Assembly: GCA_947492105.1 (NCBI GenBank) | Contig: CANLMN010000004.1 | Coordinates: forward strand, 49,894-113,893 | Length of the DNA stretch: 64,000 nt | Direction: 5' to 3' | From: an uncultured Aquimarina sp. | Lineage (GTDB): Bacteria > Bacteroidota > Bacteroidia > Flavobacteriales > Flavobacteriaceae | Shown: piece by piece, positions 21,001 to 30,613 of the stretch | How positions within the stretch are numbered: position 1 is the first letter of the stretch | Layout: every line of letters begins with the position of its first letter | Program-made: the position numbers and the translations under genes | Notes under the pieces: generated by a model | Seen by the model: the letters and a program-made list of their open reading frames with translations, nothing else | Told to the model about the DNA's origin: nothing | Database searches by the model: none

Positions 21001-24000
21001 TATATTTTCACCAATTTCGCTTGGTTCAATATCATCATAAGGTAATTCCAGTTTTGTTATATTCCCTTTAAGCTTATCTTGCCAATACGTAATATCTTTA
21101 GAAGCCTCCTTGCTATCAATATAGTTGGATTCCCAATTGATAAAATCAAAATAAGTTTTATTCAAGGTATGCGAATCCATTTTTCTTCCAGACATTAATG
21201 TATTAATTGCCTTGGTAAGTTTGGATATAAAAAACATTGCTGATGTTCCATCCATAATAATATGATGAAAAACAAACAACAAATATGTTTCATTTCGCTG
21301 TTGATCTTTTCTTACATGCAATCGCAATACTTCTTCTGATAAATCAAATGGTTTTTGTTGTAATTGCTTAAAAAGGGTTTCAATATTTTGATTATCGTCT
21401 ATATATTGAATGTCTCTTTTTAGTAAATTAGACTTCTCTGATATTTTCTGAAATAAATTAGATGTATCAGTCTCAATTCCAAAGGTTACTCTAAGTATAG
21501 GGTGTCCCTCTATAATGTATTCTACTGCTTCATAAATAACCTCAGCGTCTACATTTTTCATTAAACGAAATGCAATTGGCAGATTATAAAGAGTAGAATC
21601 TGGTGTTGATTGTTGAATGAACCAAAGTCCTTTTTGTCCTTCCGATAATGGATATATTAAAGAATCAGAACTTTCTGATACTCCACTAATATTCTCTTGC
21701 TTTATTTCCACTCTATTTATAGCAGATTCGAAAAGACAAAAAACAGAATCGAAATCTTCAGCAACAAGAATCTGACCCATTTTTACTTCAATTCCAAAAT
21801 ATTCATTAACCCTACGTACAAATTGAATTACTTTGACAGAATCAAAATCATAATCCAGAGGAGAGAAAGTTAGATCTAAATCTTTTTCTTTAATCTCGAA
21901 TATCTCATGAACAATAGAAAACAAGGTATTTCTGTGCTCTTTTGCTATCTTTTTCTTATTTACTACTTTATTATGAGTATTTTTTATTGTTGGAAACTCC
22001 TTTTTTAAAGGTTGAACTCTTGGATATTCTTCCAGAATAATATGTGTATTCACACCACCTACTGCATAACTATTTAATGCAGCCCGCCTTGGATGACTTC
22101 CGTTTTTCCAATGAGTTGCCTCTTTACTTAATATTAATGAGTGATCTGGGTTTATCTCAGTGTTTATATTTTCTAAACGAGGAATACCCGGTATCGTTTT
22201 ATGTTCAAATGCTTTAAGTACTTTAAATAAAGAAGCCAATCCTGATGCTAATTCTGAGTGCCCTATTACAGGTTTAATACTACCTATATGCCATTTTTTG
22301 TTTTTATTCTTAGAATAATGTTTATAGATAGCATCTATTGCACTTAGTTCTACAGCATCTCCTATAGGATTAGCTATCCCATGAGCTTCAATGTAATCAA
22401 TAGTATCTACATCTATATTTGACTTATTTAAGCTTATTTCTATGGCTTTTTTAAGCCCTTTTGGATTGGGAGATTCCCAAGTTAAGTTTTTACCGCCATG
22501 AATAAAGCTTGTCCCTTTGATTAAAGCATATATGGTGCTTTCGTTTTTCTCTGCTATTTCTTTTTTTCTCAAGATCAGGGCTCCAACTCCTTCGCTTCTA
22601 ACAATTCCACTAGCTAATTCATCAAAGCTTTTCATGTGAATGTCGTTACTCAACAATGCCTCCAGATCTTTAACCTTATCATACCGACTCGTTTTTTCAT
22701 CGATAATATTTACTCCTGCAACAATAGCTTGGTCACATTCTCCATGCTCTATACTTTGTACCGCCTTGTGAATGGCATGATAAATACTTGTACAGGCACT
22801 GTTAACAATTTCACTAGGTCCTATTAAATTTAAATGATAGGAAACCTTACTGGAAAGAAGAAGTGCTATTTGATTCATAGAAACCCAATCTTTTCCTTCC
22901 TGTATTTTTGGCGACATTTCATTTGCTGCAATAAATACTCCTGTGTTAGTTCCTGACAATGACTTATAAGAAATTTTTGATTGCTTCAATGCGCCACCTA
23001 TAGCACTAAATATTAATTGATGTTGCCTTCCTTGTTTCGAAAGTTGTTCTTTATTAAACCCTACATAACTGGCGTTTTGAAGAAAACTATTTTCATGAAG
23101 TCTATTCCATGGCTTACTTTCCAATTTACCAAGATTGTCTTCTGTAAGACCTTCTATATAAAAAGGAATATCATTTAAGGTGTTTGGAAATAAACCCGAA
23201 ATACCGACGATTGCTATAGAACTTGGAATTGCATTATTTTCTTTTCTAAATGAGCTAACAGGTTTAAGCAATTGCTTTTTGACCTTTTCTTTTAGGGTAA
23301 ATGATTCTGATCCTATTTCTGTATTCTTATCGTGTATTAGTGTATTTGCAGGAGACTTTGATTGAGGTAATTTATCAATATCTATCTTTTTTGATATAAA
23401 ATCGCTTATCAACTCTATGCTATTCATTTCGTAAAATACTTTGATACTCAATGAAAGTGAAAAAAGAGTGTTGATAGCAAGAATAAGCTCTTCACTATTG
23501 ATTGAATCTACTCCAAAATCTGAAATAATAGTTTTTTGATCCAGGTCTTCAAAAGGAATATGCAAAACATCTACGAAAATTGTTTTTACCTGTTTTAAAG
23601 TTTTAGAAAATTTAGAAGGATCTATATTTAACTTATTATAAACTGAGGTTTTCTTATTTTCAGTTTCTATCGCTATGCTATGATTCGTTTTATACCAATA
23701 ACTCTTCTTTTCAAAAGGGTAACCTGGCAAACTGATTATAGAAGGTTTTGTATCATAATATAATAACTCCCAGTCAATGGACATCCCTTTTACCCATAAT
23801 TGAATAAGGCTTTCTAATTCTTTGTTTGTAATTACCTCTTTAAGGTATATATCTCCTGCTTTCCCCTTAAGGTTAAAGTCAATCTTATCTTTAGTGATAT
23901 CACCCGTTAATATACTTCCTAAACTGCCTTCTTGATAATTAGTTAATTGATAAATCAATTCTTCTGTACTACTGGATAGTAAAGCCAGTCGCTTTTTCAT

Positions 24001-27000
24001 AGGTTCTCTACCTACCTGTAATGTATAAGCAACATCATTCAAATTAACCTTTTTACCATTCTTTAGATACCTAAGCAGATTAGATACTTGTTCTTTTAGG
24101 CATCCTTCTTTCTTTGCTGACAGCAGAATAATCTTAGGCTTTTGATCCTGGTTATATTTCTCTTTCTTAGTATATTCTTCTACTACAATATGAGCATTTG
24201 TTCCACTAAACCCAAATGCATTTATAGCCGCACACCTTGGTTTATTATCTTTGGTTATCCACTCTTGTAATACTGTATTTACATAAAAAGGACTATCCTC
24301 AAGTACTATATTAGGGTTTAGCTTATTGAAGTTTATCGTTGGAGGAAGCTGACCTTCTTTTAAGGCCATTAAGATTTTAATGAATCCTGATATTCCGGCA
24401 GCAGCAGTTAAATGGCCTATATTACTTTTAACAGATCCTAATGCGCAATATTTTTCATTTTTTGTAAAAGAATTAAACGTTTCTGTTAAAGCAGCTACTT
24501 CTATTTGATCGCCTAGTAATGTACCTGTACCATTAGTCTCTATTAACTGAATATGTTTAGGGTTAATTTTGTATTTATTGTAAATCTCACTTTGTAATTC
24601 TTTCTGGGAATTCATACTTGGTGCAGTAATTCCATTTGTAGCACCATTTTGATTTACACCCCATCCTTTTATAACTCCAAGTATCTTATCTCCTTCTTTT
24701 TCCGCATCTTTTAAGCGCTTTAACAATACACATCCAACACCCTCACCTGGAACAAAACCATTTGCACGCTCATCAAATGTAAAGCAACGTCCTTCTTTAG
24801 AAAGCATTTTAGAATCTGAATACATTTGATAATGCTCAAGACTCTGCTCAATATGCACTCCACCGCTTAGAGCCATATCACTCTGTCCCAAAATAAGACT
24901 ATTACAAGCTTGTGATAAAGCCACTAAAGATGAAGAGCAAGCTGTATCAATGGACATACATGGTCCTTTTAAGTTTAAAAAATAAGCTATTCTTGCACTT
25001 AATATTGATAAAGAACCTCCTTGCAATGCATCTGCAGAGGGGTTTTGCTTCATCATTTTCTGTCCGTATCCTCCTGAAATACAACCTACAAAAACTCCAC
25101 ATTTTTTATCTGTTAATTTAGAAGGCGTATACCCTGCGTCTTCAAAACAATGCCAACTAGTCTCTAAAAATAGTCGTTGTTCTGGATCCATCTGCTCAGC
25201 AGCTCTTGGTGAAATATTAAAAAATAAAGGATCAAACTTATCGATATCATCCATAGCACCTAACCACAAACTCTCATCACTTTTATCACTCAGATTCCAT
25301 CGTGAAAGTGGAGCTTTTTCAATGCAGTCTACTCCTTTTTTGATATTTTCCCAAAACTCAGTAACATTTTTTGCCTTAGGGAATTTCCCTGCAACCCCAA
25401 TAATAGCGATATCATTTTCTGACACTGGTTTTCCAGTTTCTAGATATTCATTTTTAAAATGTTTATTTTTAACACTTTCAACTTCTTTTTCAACTTCATC
25501 AATATAGTTCTCCTCTTTTACTGCATACACTTTTGGTAATTTTTCATAAAAAGAAAGGCTTGCATAATTCATTAACAATGCTGCAATTTCATTTACATTT
25601 CTATTTTGCCATTTTTCATATGTTGTTCCTTTAACAAATTGATTAAATGCTCCTATTGCAGCTCCAGAATGAATTTGATAATGTTCAATAAAACTTATAT
25701 CCCCTGTTGATGTTACCTTTTGTGTAAAAGCATAATACCAAACAAATATTAATGTCATTTTTAATTTAGGATCATTTTTCGCCTCCTCAATCTGCTCTTG
25801 GTTATGATTTTTCTTATATTCAATAACCAATTCCCAAACTTTCTCGACTGTATGCCCGAAAATTCGTTCTAGGCGTTTTATTGTCAATTCAGGAATAGCT
25901 TCGAGGCTATCATACCTGTTCCAAATATTGGCTAAAAAATCTGAATTATTAACAAATTTTGTTCCTTTGGTTAACGCCTGAATTTTAAAACCGTATTTTA
26001 GTGCATACCCATGAATTGTTGTACCAAAATCGTAAATACCTGCTTTCTCTAATAATTCCTTAGCTGGCGCACTTATTCCACTCTCTACTGTACATTGGTT
26101 TATAGACCCTGTTAATACAAAATCTGCGCCTGCCATAAATGCTGTTGAAATAGCAGATGGTGCACCTAATCCTCCTCCTACTCCAACCAATATAGAATCT
26201 TGATAATTATATTTAATCATCATAGCATCTCTTAATGAAAGAAGTGCAGGTAATGATACCAAAAATGGTTGTTGATCTGTATAACCTCCTGAACTCCCTT
26301 CAAATACAATATCATCACACAAAGGTAATTGACTTGATATTTTCGCTTCCTCTTCTGATATTAATCCTTCCTGAATCAATTGCGTTAGCATACGATTCGG
26401 CGGAGGACTCATAAATGTTTTTGCCAGTTCTATTCTAGATAATTTTCCAATTAATAGTCTTGGTTTTTTTACGCCACCTTCAAATAACCTTAACCCTTTG
26501 CTCCTTAAATAAACAATTTCTTTACTTATACCAACATGTGCAGATAATTCTATTACTGGGACTTTATGCTTTATGAATAAGTTCACATATAACATGTCTA
26601 AGGCCCCCGAATCTCCTTTGAGGGCAGCAGGTGAAAACCCAACTCCATAAGGCTTTGTCTTCAATTTTTCGTATAAAGATGCAAGAGTCTGTTCTACTTC
26701 TTCAAAAGGCATCCTCACATATCCTAAAAAGCTTAATATACCTGAGTTTGCACATTTAGTAACCATTTCTTCTGAGGCAATACCTCTATACATGGCACCA
26801 GTATAATAACTCCATTTACAACCATAACGTTGTTGAAAAACTCTAGAACCTAAATCTTCAGGTTTTATAGGGCAATCTTTAATTTTATTCTTATCAGATT
26901 CTCGCAATATTAAAGGAGAATGTTTATTGTAAGCTAAAGTAGAAATACTTTTTTGTTGTTCATTGGTAAAGAAATTCTCTTTAATTGTCTCATTAAAAAA

Positions 27001-30000
27001 AGATGTTTTTTTATGATCACTCTTAAGTTCAGAATTTGGAGCTAACATCATGTCGTTCTTCCTATTAAAAACAGGGATATCAGGGAGCGTTTTATTCTTA
27101 GTTTCCATTTTTCTAGCTTCCATATCCGGAAATTCATTACTTATATATTCTGTGAATTTTTCAATAGTTGGATAATCATAGGTCTTTATAGGAGATATAG
27201 CAAGATCATAGTGCTCATTAATTCGTCTTACCCACTCAACTCCAGCCATAGAATCTACACCCATATCTGTGAATTTGCTTCTAGGGTCTATACTACCGGT
27301 TTCAATACCTAATAACTGAGCAAGTTCTTTTCGTAATAATTCTTCTACTCCATACATATCGGTATTACTAGTATTTGTCTTGTTAAAATCAGCACTAATT
27401 TGAGTTTTATTATTAGGTGCTATTTTTTCATTACCCTTTTCAGGCAGTTCATTACTTACGTATTTTGTGAATTTTTCAATAGTGGGGTAATCGTAAGTTT
27501 TGATAGGAGATATAGCAAGGTCATAATGCTCATTAATTCGCCTTACCCATTCAACCCCCGCCATAGAGTCTACACCCATATCCGTGAATTTGCTCTTAGG
27601 GTCTATACTATCTGTTTCTATACCTAATAACTGAGCCAGTTCTTTTTGTAATAATTCTTCTACTTCAAACAAACCTGTATTGTTCGTATTTGTTTTAGTA
27701 AAGCCAGTGTTAATTTGAGTTGTCTTAACCTTTTTATTTTGTGAAGTTTCTTGGTTATCCATATGATAAGGAAATCTTATAAAACCTTTTAATCGAACTA
27801 ATAATTCCCCTTTTGAATCATATAAATTACAATACAGTCGTTGCAATTCTGAAGTACCCTTATTTTCTTCATGCCCAGCTATAACATATATATTATTAAC
27901 TAATGGTTTTAAAATAATCATTTGATCGAGAGAAAAAGGAACCATGGCTCGCTTGTCTCCTAAAAAACTATCTAACATTACTATAGCCTGAAATGCTGAA
28001 TCCAAAATATTTGGAGGAAGTGCTAAGTCTAATGTATTTAAAATTTCTTGTTCTGGAATTTCTATATGACCGAAAACTTTTTCTTGATTACATTTTACAT
28101 ATTGAAGTCCTTGAAATGATGGACCATGGTTGAAACCAATTGAATTTAAAAGACTATAAATATAATCACGATCCATATCGACCATGTCTATAGACTCATG
28201 GAAGCGTGTCAAATCACACTTATGAGATTCTTTATCATTTGTAGAAGTTGTGACAGTCCCCTGACTATGAACTAATGGCTTATCTTCATTATTATTTTTA
28301 CTAATTATTTTAAAACGATAAATTTTGTATTTATGATTTGTAATATGTATCTCTAATTGTCTTGAACTTCTGCTTGGAATAAAAGGAGATAACCACATTA
28401 CATCTTCAACAATTATTTGCGTTTCTGTGTCTAACACTACTGTGTTCATAAAAGCAGAACGAACCATTTCAAGATAAGCAACACCTGGTAATATTTTTTG
28501 ATCATTTATAATATGGTGTGTAAAAAAATTTTCTTCTCCCGTGAATGCAGTTAAGCCAATAATTGTATTCGATTTATTTATGTAATGATCTATTATCTTG
28601 TTATTAATCTTCTTATCGGTTTTTATAACTTTTTTTTCTTCATGATGTAGAGATTGCATTTTGTCCGAATACACCTCTAGCCAGTATGGCTCAAACTTAA
28701 ATGGATATCCAGGTAGCGATATTTTTGGAAACGATTTATTTTTATAATATTTCTGTATAGGTATTTCATATCCTTTTGCCCACAAATCGAATAAGAATGA
28801 TTTATCTTTTTCATTATTTAAATCACTAAGAAATTGGACTACCTCATCATTTTTTTGAAATATTTCATTCAAATTCACTCCCTTTTTATTATCTCCGTTT
28901 GTGTAATATCCTCGTTCTCCTCCAGATTCGATATATTTAGAAAGTTTATCAATTAAGTCTGTTATAGATTTATATCGAAAAACAATACGGTGATTTAACT
29001 CTTTTCGACTGATTAAATAATGATATTCAATCTGTTCTTCATTACATGTAAGATTCTTTTCAAGAAAATGTTTAATCTTTTCAGCGTATTTTAAAAACTG
29101 AGTATCTTCATTACAAGATAAGGCTAAGAAATAGGTTTGTTGAGAAGCTTTACCAACTGATCTGGTTTTACCAGAAATGTATTCTTCTAAAATTAAATGA
29201 AGTACATTACCTCCCCCTCCATAATTATTTACTCCTCCTCTTCTTGGAATTTCTTGTTGATTATTATCTATTAACCTAGGCCATTCCTCTGTTTCTTTTG
29301 AAATATAATAACGTGTCTTATTTAAATTAACCTCGTTACTTATGTCTTTAAAATCTTTAACCCCTATTTTCTTCTTTTCCTTAAATGAATAGATTAATCT
29401 TACTAACGAAGCTAAGCCTGATGCAGCGTGCATATGACCAATATTCGGTTTTAGAGTACTTATTTTACAGGGGTATTTAAGGTTCTCTTTTGAGTTTTTT
29501 CCAAAAAAATGCTGATCTGCTAATGTAAAAGCTTCTATTTCCTGTGCATCTGCTAATAACGATGAAGCAGCATGTGCTTCAATATGAGTTATTGTTTCTG
29601 GAGATACTTCAGCTTCCTTATAGGCTGCTATTATCGCTTTACTTTGCTCTCCTGCATCAGGGAATGCAATATTCCCAACACCTCCTACATGGCTTGATCC
29701 TGAACCAAGCACAAACGCATGAATATTATCTTTTTCTTTTAATGCCTCATTACCTCTTTTTAATAATACACTTATTACACCTTCAGAAGGTGTAAAACCA
29801 GATGCTAATTTTTGAAAGGGCTTAGTTCCAGTACTATCTTTTGTCATTAACCCCATGTGCTCTGATCCAGAAAAAAAAGCTTTTGTCCATTTATTACCAT
29901 AAATCAAATTCACTCCTGCAACAACAACATAATCAGCCTCTCCGCTTTTTAACATTTTTTTTCCCTGATGAAGAGCTGTTAAACCGCTCGAACAGGCAGT

Positions 30001-30540
30001 ATCAACGCAATAACTAGGTCCTGTAAAATTAAAAAAATTGGATATTCTATTGGGTAGATAAGTTGAAGCCATCCCTAAACAAGTATAAGCTGTCATTGGT
30101 GCCTCGGTCAAATATTCCATATAAGGATTCATTTCTTTTCCAACAATAACAGCTACTTTTTTATTTTTAAGAGACGACGGTAAAATACAGGCATCTTCAA
30201 ATAAATTCCAAACCGACATCAATAATAAACGTTGCTGTGGGGTCATATGCTTTGCTTCTTCCTCTATAATATGAAATAATTTAGCATCAAACCCCCTTAG
30301 ATTATCAATAAAAGATCCTTTCTTTGACCTGATAGATACATCCGGGTCATGATCATTAGGTATGTCTTTAATAAGGTTTTTTTGATCTAATAGCTTTTCA
30401 CAGAAGCTATCTACAGAATCCGACTCTGGGAAAAATCCTGACATCCCAATAATAGCAACAGATGACTTGCTTGACTCCTTCACTTTATCGTCTTTAACTC
30501 CTGGTTTAAGAACTTTTATTTTTTTCACTCCTTTTGACAT
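18022..30540 (-). CDS. Hybrid PKS-NRPS: KS-DH-ACP-ACP-ER-KS-ACP-KS-ACP-C-A-PCP
   Basis: A 4172-aa megasynthase. Domain order and key residues: KS1 27-455 (Cys183, His323, His369); DH 650-930 (His676 in HIINDQKILP, Asp847, Gln851); tandem ACPs with Ser992 and Ser1097, each with Trp six residues on; PfaD-type ER 1224-1680 (GVGGGLGAP, GADFVLTGSINQCTVESG); KS2 1708-2124 with Cys1868 but Asn2003 where EAHGTGT has His; ACP Ser2346; KS3 2440-2842 (Cys2593, His2720, His2761); ACP Ser2901; C 2958-3395 (HHIIMDG 3092-3098); A 3418-4060; PCP Ser4108. There are no AT domains, so ATs act in trans. The A-domain pocket residues read D-I-L-Q-L-G-M-I-W-K, which from memory fits glycine. The A domain also holds a duplicated 136-residue segment. 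The ER inside the module is unusual, since it normally acts in trans. Confidence 0.93.
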   Translation of the reverse strand: MSKGVKKIKVLKPGVKDDKVKESSKSSVAIIGMSGFFPESDSVDSFCEKLLDQKNLIKDIPNDHDPDVSIRSKKGSFIDNLRGFDAKLFHIIEEEAKHMTPQQRLLLMSVWNLFEDACILPSSLKNKKVAVIVGKEMNPYMEYLTEAPMTAYTCLGMASTYLPNRISNFFNFTGPSYCVDTACSSGLTALHQGKKMLKSGEADYVVVAGVNLIYGNKWTKAFFSGSEHMGLMTKDSTGTKPFQKLASGFTPSEGVISVLLKRGNEALKEKDNIHAFVLGSGSSHVGGVGNIAFPDAGEQSKAIIAAYKEAEVSPETITHIEAHAASSLLADAQEIEAFTLADQHFFGKNSKENLKYPCKISTLKPNIGHMHAASGLASLVRLIYSFKEKKKIGVKDFKDISNEVNLNKTRYYISKETEEWPRLIDNNQQEIPRRGGVNNYGGGGNVLHLILEEYISGKTRSVGKASQQTYFLALSCNEDTQFLKYAEKIKHFLEKNLTCNEEQIEYHYLISRKELNHRIVFRYKSITDLIDKLSKYIESGGERGYYTNGDNKKGVNLNEIFQKNDEVVQFLSDLNNEKDKSFLFDLWAKGYEIPIQKYYKNKSFPKISLPGYPFKFEPYWLEVYSDKMQSLHHEEKKVIKTDKKINNKIIDHYINKSNTIIGLTAFTGEENFFTHHIINDQKILPGVAYLEMVRSAFMNTVVLDTETQIIVEDVMWLSPFIPSRSSRQLEIHITNHKYKIYRFKIISKNNNEDKPLVHSQGTVTTSTNDKESHKCDLTRFHESIDMVDMDRDYIYSLLNSIGFNHGPSFQGLQYVKCNQEKVFGHIEIPEQEILNTLDLALPPNILDSAFQAIVMLDSFLGDKRAMVPFSLDQMIILKPLVNNIYVIAGHEENKGTSELQRLYCNLYDSKGELLVRLKGFIRFPYHMDNQETSQNKKVKTTQINTGFTKTNTNNTGLFEVEELLQKELAQLLGIETDSIDPKSKFTDMGVDSMAGVEWVRRINEHYDLAISPIKTYDYPTIEKFTKYVSNELPEKGNEKIAPNNKTQISADFNKTNTSNTDMYGVEELLRKELAQLLGIETGSIDPRSKFTDMGVDSMAGVEWVRRINEHYDLAISPIKTYDYPTIEKFTEYISNEFPDMEARKMETKNKTLPDIPVFNRKNDMMLAPNSELKSDHKKTSFFNETIKENFFTNEQQKSISTLAYNKHSPLILRESDKNKIKDCPIKPEDLGSRVFQQRYGCKWSYYTGAMYRGIASEEMVTKCANSGILSFLGYVRMPFEEVEQTLASLYEKLKTKPYGVGFSPAALKGDSGALDMLYVNLFIKHKVPVIELSAHVGISKEIVYLRSKGLRLFEGGVKKPRLLIGKLSRIELAKTFMSPPPNRMLTQLIQEGLISEEEAKISSQLPLCDDIVFEGSSGGYTDQQPFLVSLPALLSLRDAMMIKYNYQDSILVGVGGGLGAPSAISTAFMAGADFVLTGSINQCTVESGISAPAKELLEKAGIYDFGTTIHGYALKYGFKIQALTKGTKFVNNSDFLANIWNRYDSLEAIPELTIKRLERIFGHTVEKVWELVIEYKKNHNQEQIEEAKNDPKLKMTLIFVWYYAFTQKVTSTGDISFIEHYQIHSGAAIGAFNQFVKGTTYEKWQNRNVNEIAALLMNYASLSFYEKLPKVYAVKEENYIDEVEKEVESVKNKHFKNEYLETGKPVSENDIAIIGVAGKFPKAKNVTEFWENIKKGVDCIEKAPLSRWNLSDKSDESLWLGAMDDIDKFDPLFFNISPRAAEQMDPEQRLFLETSWHCFEDAGYTPSKLTDKKCGVFVGCISGGYGQKMMKQNPSADALQGGSLSILSARIAYFLNLKGPCMSIDTACSSSLVALSQACNSLILGQSDMALSGGVHIEQSLEHYQMYSDSKMLSKEGRCFTFDERANGFVPGEGVGCVLLKRLKDAEKEGDKILGVIKGWGVNQNGATNGITAPSMNSQKELQSEIYNKYKINPKHIQLIETNGTGTLLGDQIEVAALTETFNSFTKNEKYCALGSVKSNIGHLTAAAGISGFIKILMALKEGQLPPTINFNKLNPNIVLEDSPFYVNTVLQEWITKDNKPRCAAINAFGFSGTNAHIVVEEYTKKEKYNQDQKPKIILLSAKKEGCLKEQVSNLLRYLKNGKKVNLNDVAYTLQVGREPMKKRLALLSSSTEELIYQLTNYQEGSLGSILTGDITKDKIDFNLKGKAGDIYLKEVITNKELESLIQLWVKGMSIDWELLYYDTKPSIISLPGYPFEKKSYWYKTNHSIAIETENKKTSVYNKLNIDPSKFSKTLKQVKTIFVDVLHIPFEDLDQKTIISDFGVDSINSEELILAINTLFSLSLSIKVFYEMNSIELISDFISKKIDIDKLPQSKSPANTLIHDKNTEIGSESFTLKEKVKKQLLKPVSSFRKENNAIPSSIAIVGISGLFPNTLNDIPFYIEGLTEDNLGKLESKPWNRLHENSFLQNASYVGFNKEQLSKQGRQHQLIFSAIGGALKQSKISYKSLSGTNTGVFIAANEMSPKIQEGKDWVSMNQIALLLSSKVSYHLNLIGPSEIVNSACTSIYHAIHKAVQSIEHGECDQAIVAGVNIIDEKTSRYDKVKDLEALLSNDIHMKSFDELASGIVRSEGVGALILRKKEIAEKNESTIYALIKGTSFIHGGKNLTWESPNPKGLKKAIEISLNKSNIDVDTIDYIEAHGIANPIGDAVELSAIDAIYKHYSKNKNKKWHIGSIKPVIGHSELASGLASLFKVLKAFEHKTIPGIPRLENINTEINPDHSLILSKEATHWKNGSHPRRAALNSYAVGGVNTHIILEEYPRVQPLKKEFPTIKNTHNKVVNKKKIAKEHRNTLFSIVHEIFEIKEKDLDLTFSPLDYDFDSVKVIQFVRRVNEYFGIEVKMGQILVAEDFDSVFCLFESAINRVEIKQENISGVSESSDSLIYPLSEGQKGLWFIQQSTPDSTLYNLPIAFRLMKNVDAEVIYEAVEYIIEGHPILRVTFGIETDTSNLFQKISEKSNLLKRDIQYIDDNQNIETLFKQLQQKPFDLSEEVLRLHVRKDQQRNETYLLFVFHHIIMDGTSAMFFISKLTKAINTLMSGRKMDSHTLNKTYFDFINWESNYIDSKEASKDITYWQDKLKGNITKLELPYDDIEPSEIGENISDGIHKTQLNEKQLDGLKKIAKSLKVNVSVLMLSVFNILLHRLSNRKDIIVTVPTQGRPKEKYNDSIGYYINMMISRIQVYGEQSFLDLVNSVRSGFNTDIDYLRYPYPKLLVAMDLMKKGGDTLFPVSFYYQNIFTEGFKESSNDVLHLMNTIQQETTEEYTLEVFDFKDQKMDIQLKYRKDLFSGKSIKKHLESYKNILEKVIANPEVRINEIELFTDNEKSQLLFDFNDTEADYPRDKCIHELFEDQVKKTPKGIAVAFDNEMITYEELEERSRQLAIYLQYQGVKSDILVGIYMERSVTMVVAILAIMRAGGAYVPFDPTYPRERAVYMLQDGIVEGNQDDAVKLMLTQEHLIEIVEEISNNQSITTISLATNWFDNNWIASEKEAFLSKQSSSEGEKVKGKELERQSTQLAIYLKYLGIKPDTLVGVCMEQSTEMIIAILGISKTGGGNIQIDPGYSKEEIYRILQEDIIATNDANATKIIIIQEHLRETISAAIDDKNVMLISLTPNWYDNDWIIDNNQLLRRETLPSDLAYVIYTSGSTGKPKGVMVNHSSVVNFLCSMQTDYQLEETDCMISVTPISFDIHALELYLPLMSGAKLAIISREVARSDEMLKSSIVSHGGTIMQATPVTWRMLLKSDWIPSNPFIALCGGEAMPQEVREGLPSIPNVKAWNMYGPTETTIWSCTEQLNKAVSNTVGKPIANTQIYMLAENSIILQSIGVIGELCIAGDGVSRGYLNRKSLTAEKFIDNPFGKGKLYRTGDLARWMPDGTIEFLGRVDQQVKIRGYRIELGEIETRLNSRKDIRNSVVVAKEHTGSKQLVAYYVAENNGDKLDSLELKDHLSKHLPEYMVPNFIEPIEAIPLTPNGKIDRKFLQLKPLKVVRKKEYVAPKTNTEKRLIGIWQDILKIEQVGLHDNFLEIGGDSQLSVALSQRISKEMEKKISVVDIFQYPTVGKIAGYIEAENTENSMLSKSQERANKRRKMLSGEN
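19396..20193 (-). repeat. Internal duplication of the adenylation-domain N-terminal segment
   Basis: Within the 4172-aa protein, residues about 3450-3585 and 3586-3715 align at an offset of 136 residues. Shared points include QLAIYLQYQG/QLAIYLKYLG, DILVGIYMER/DTLVGVCMEQ, MVVAILAIMRAGG/MIIAILGISKTGG, LTQEHLIE/IIQEHLRE and NWFDNNWI/NWYDNDWI. Only the second copy runs on into the A3 motif YTSGSTGKPKG. The copies have diverged, so the duplication is not very recent, but the frame is intact. Confidence 0.85.
27121..27693 (-). repeat. Tandem near-identical ACP domains with beta-branching Trp
   Basis: Two ACP domains in the 4172-aa protein, with carrier Ser992 and Ser1097, are 105 residues (315 bases) apart and almost identical. 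Both contain FTDMGVDSMAGVEWVRRINE. Trp follows the Ser by six residues in each. DNA identity is also high, which suggests recent duplication or gene conversion. In known systems this Trp marks ACPs recognised by HMG-CoA-synthase-like beta-branching enzymes. Confidence 0.9.
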
Positions 30541-30613
30541 ACCTATTTATTACTTATAATATTAAAAGCTTATGTAACTTTTTTACCTGAAATTGAATCC
30601 TCTATTACCTTTA

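Noticed and set aside
27121..27693. CRISPR or satellite array suggested by a close DNA repeat
   Set aside because: The repeat is two coding ACP domains in frame, 315 bases apart.
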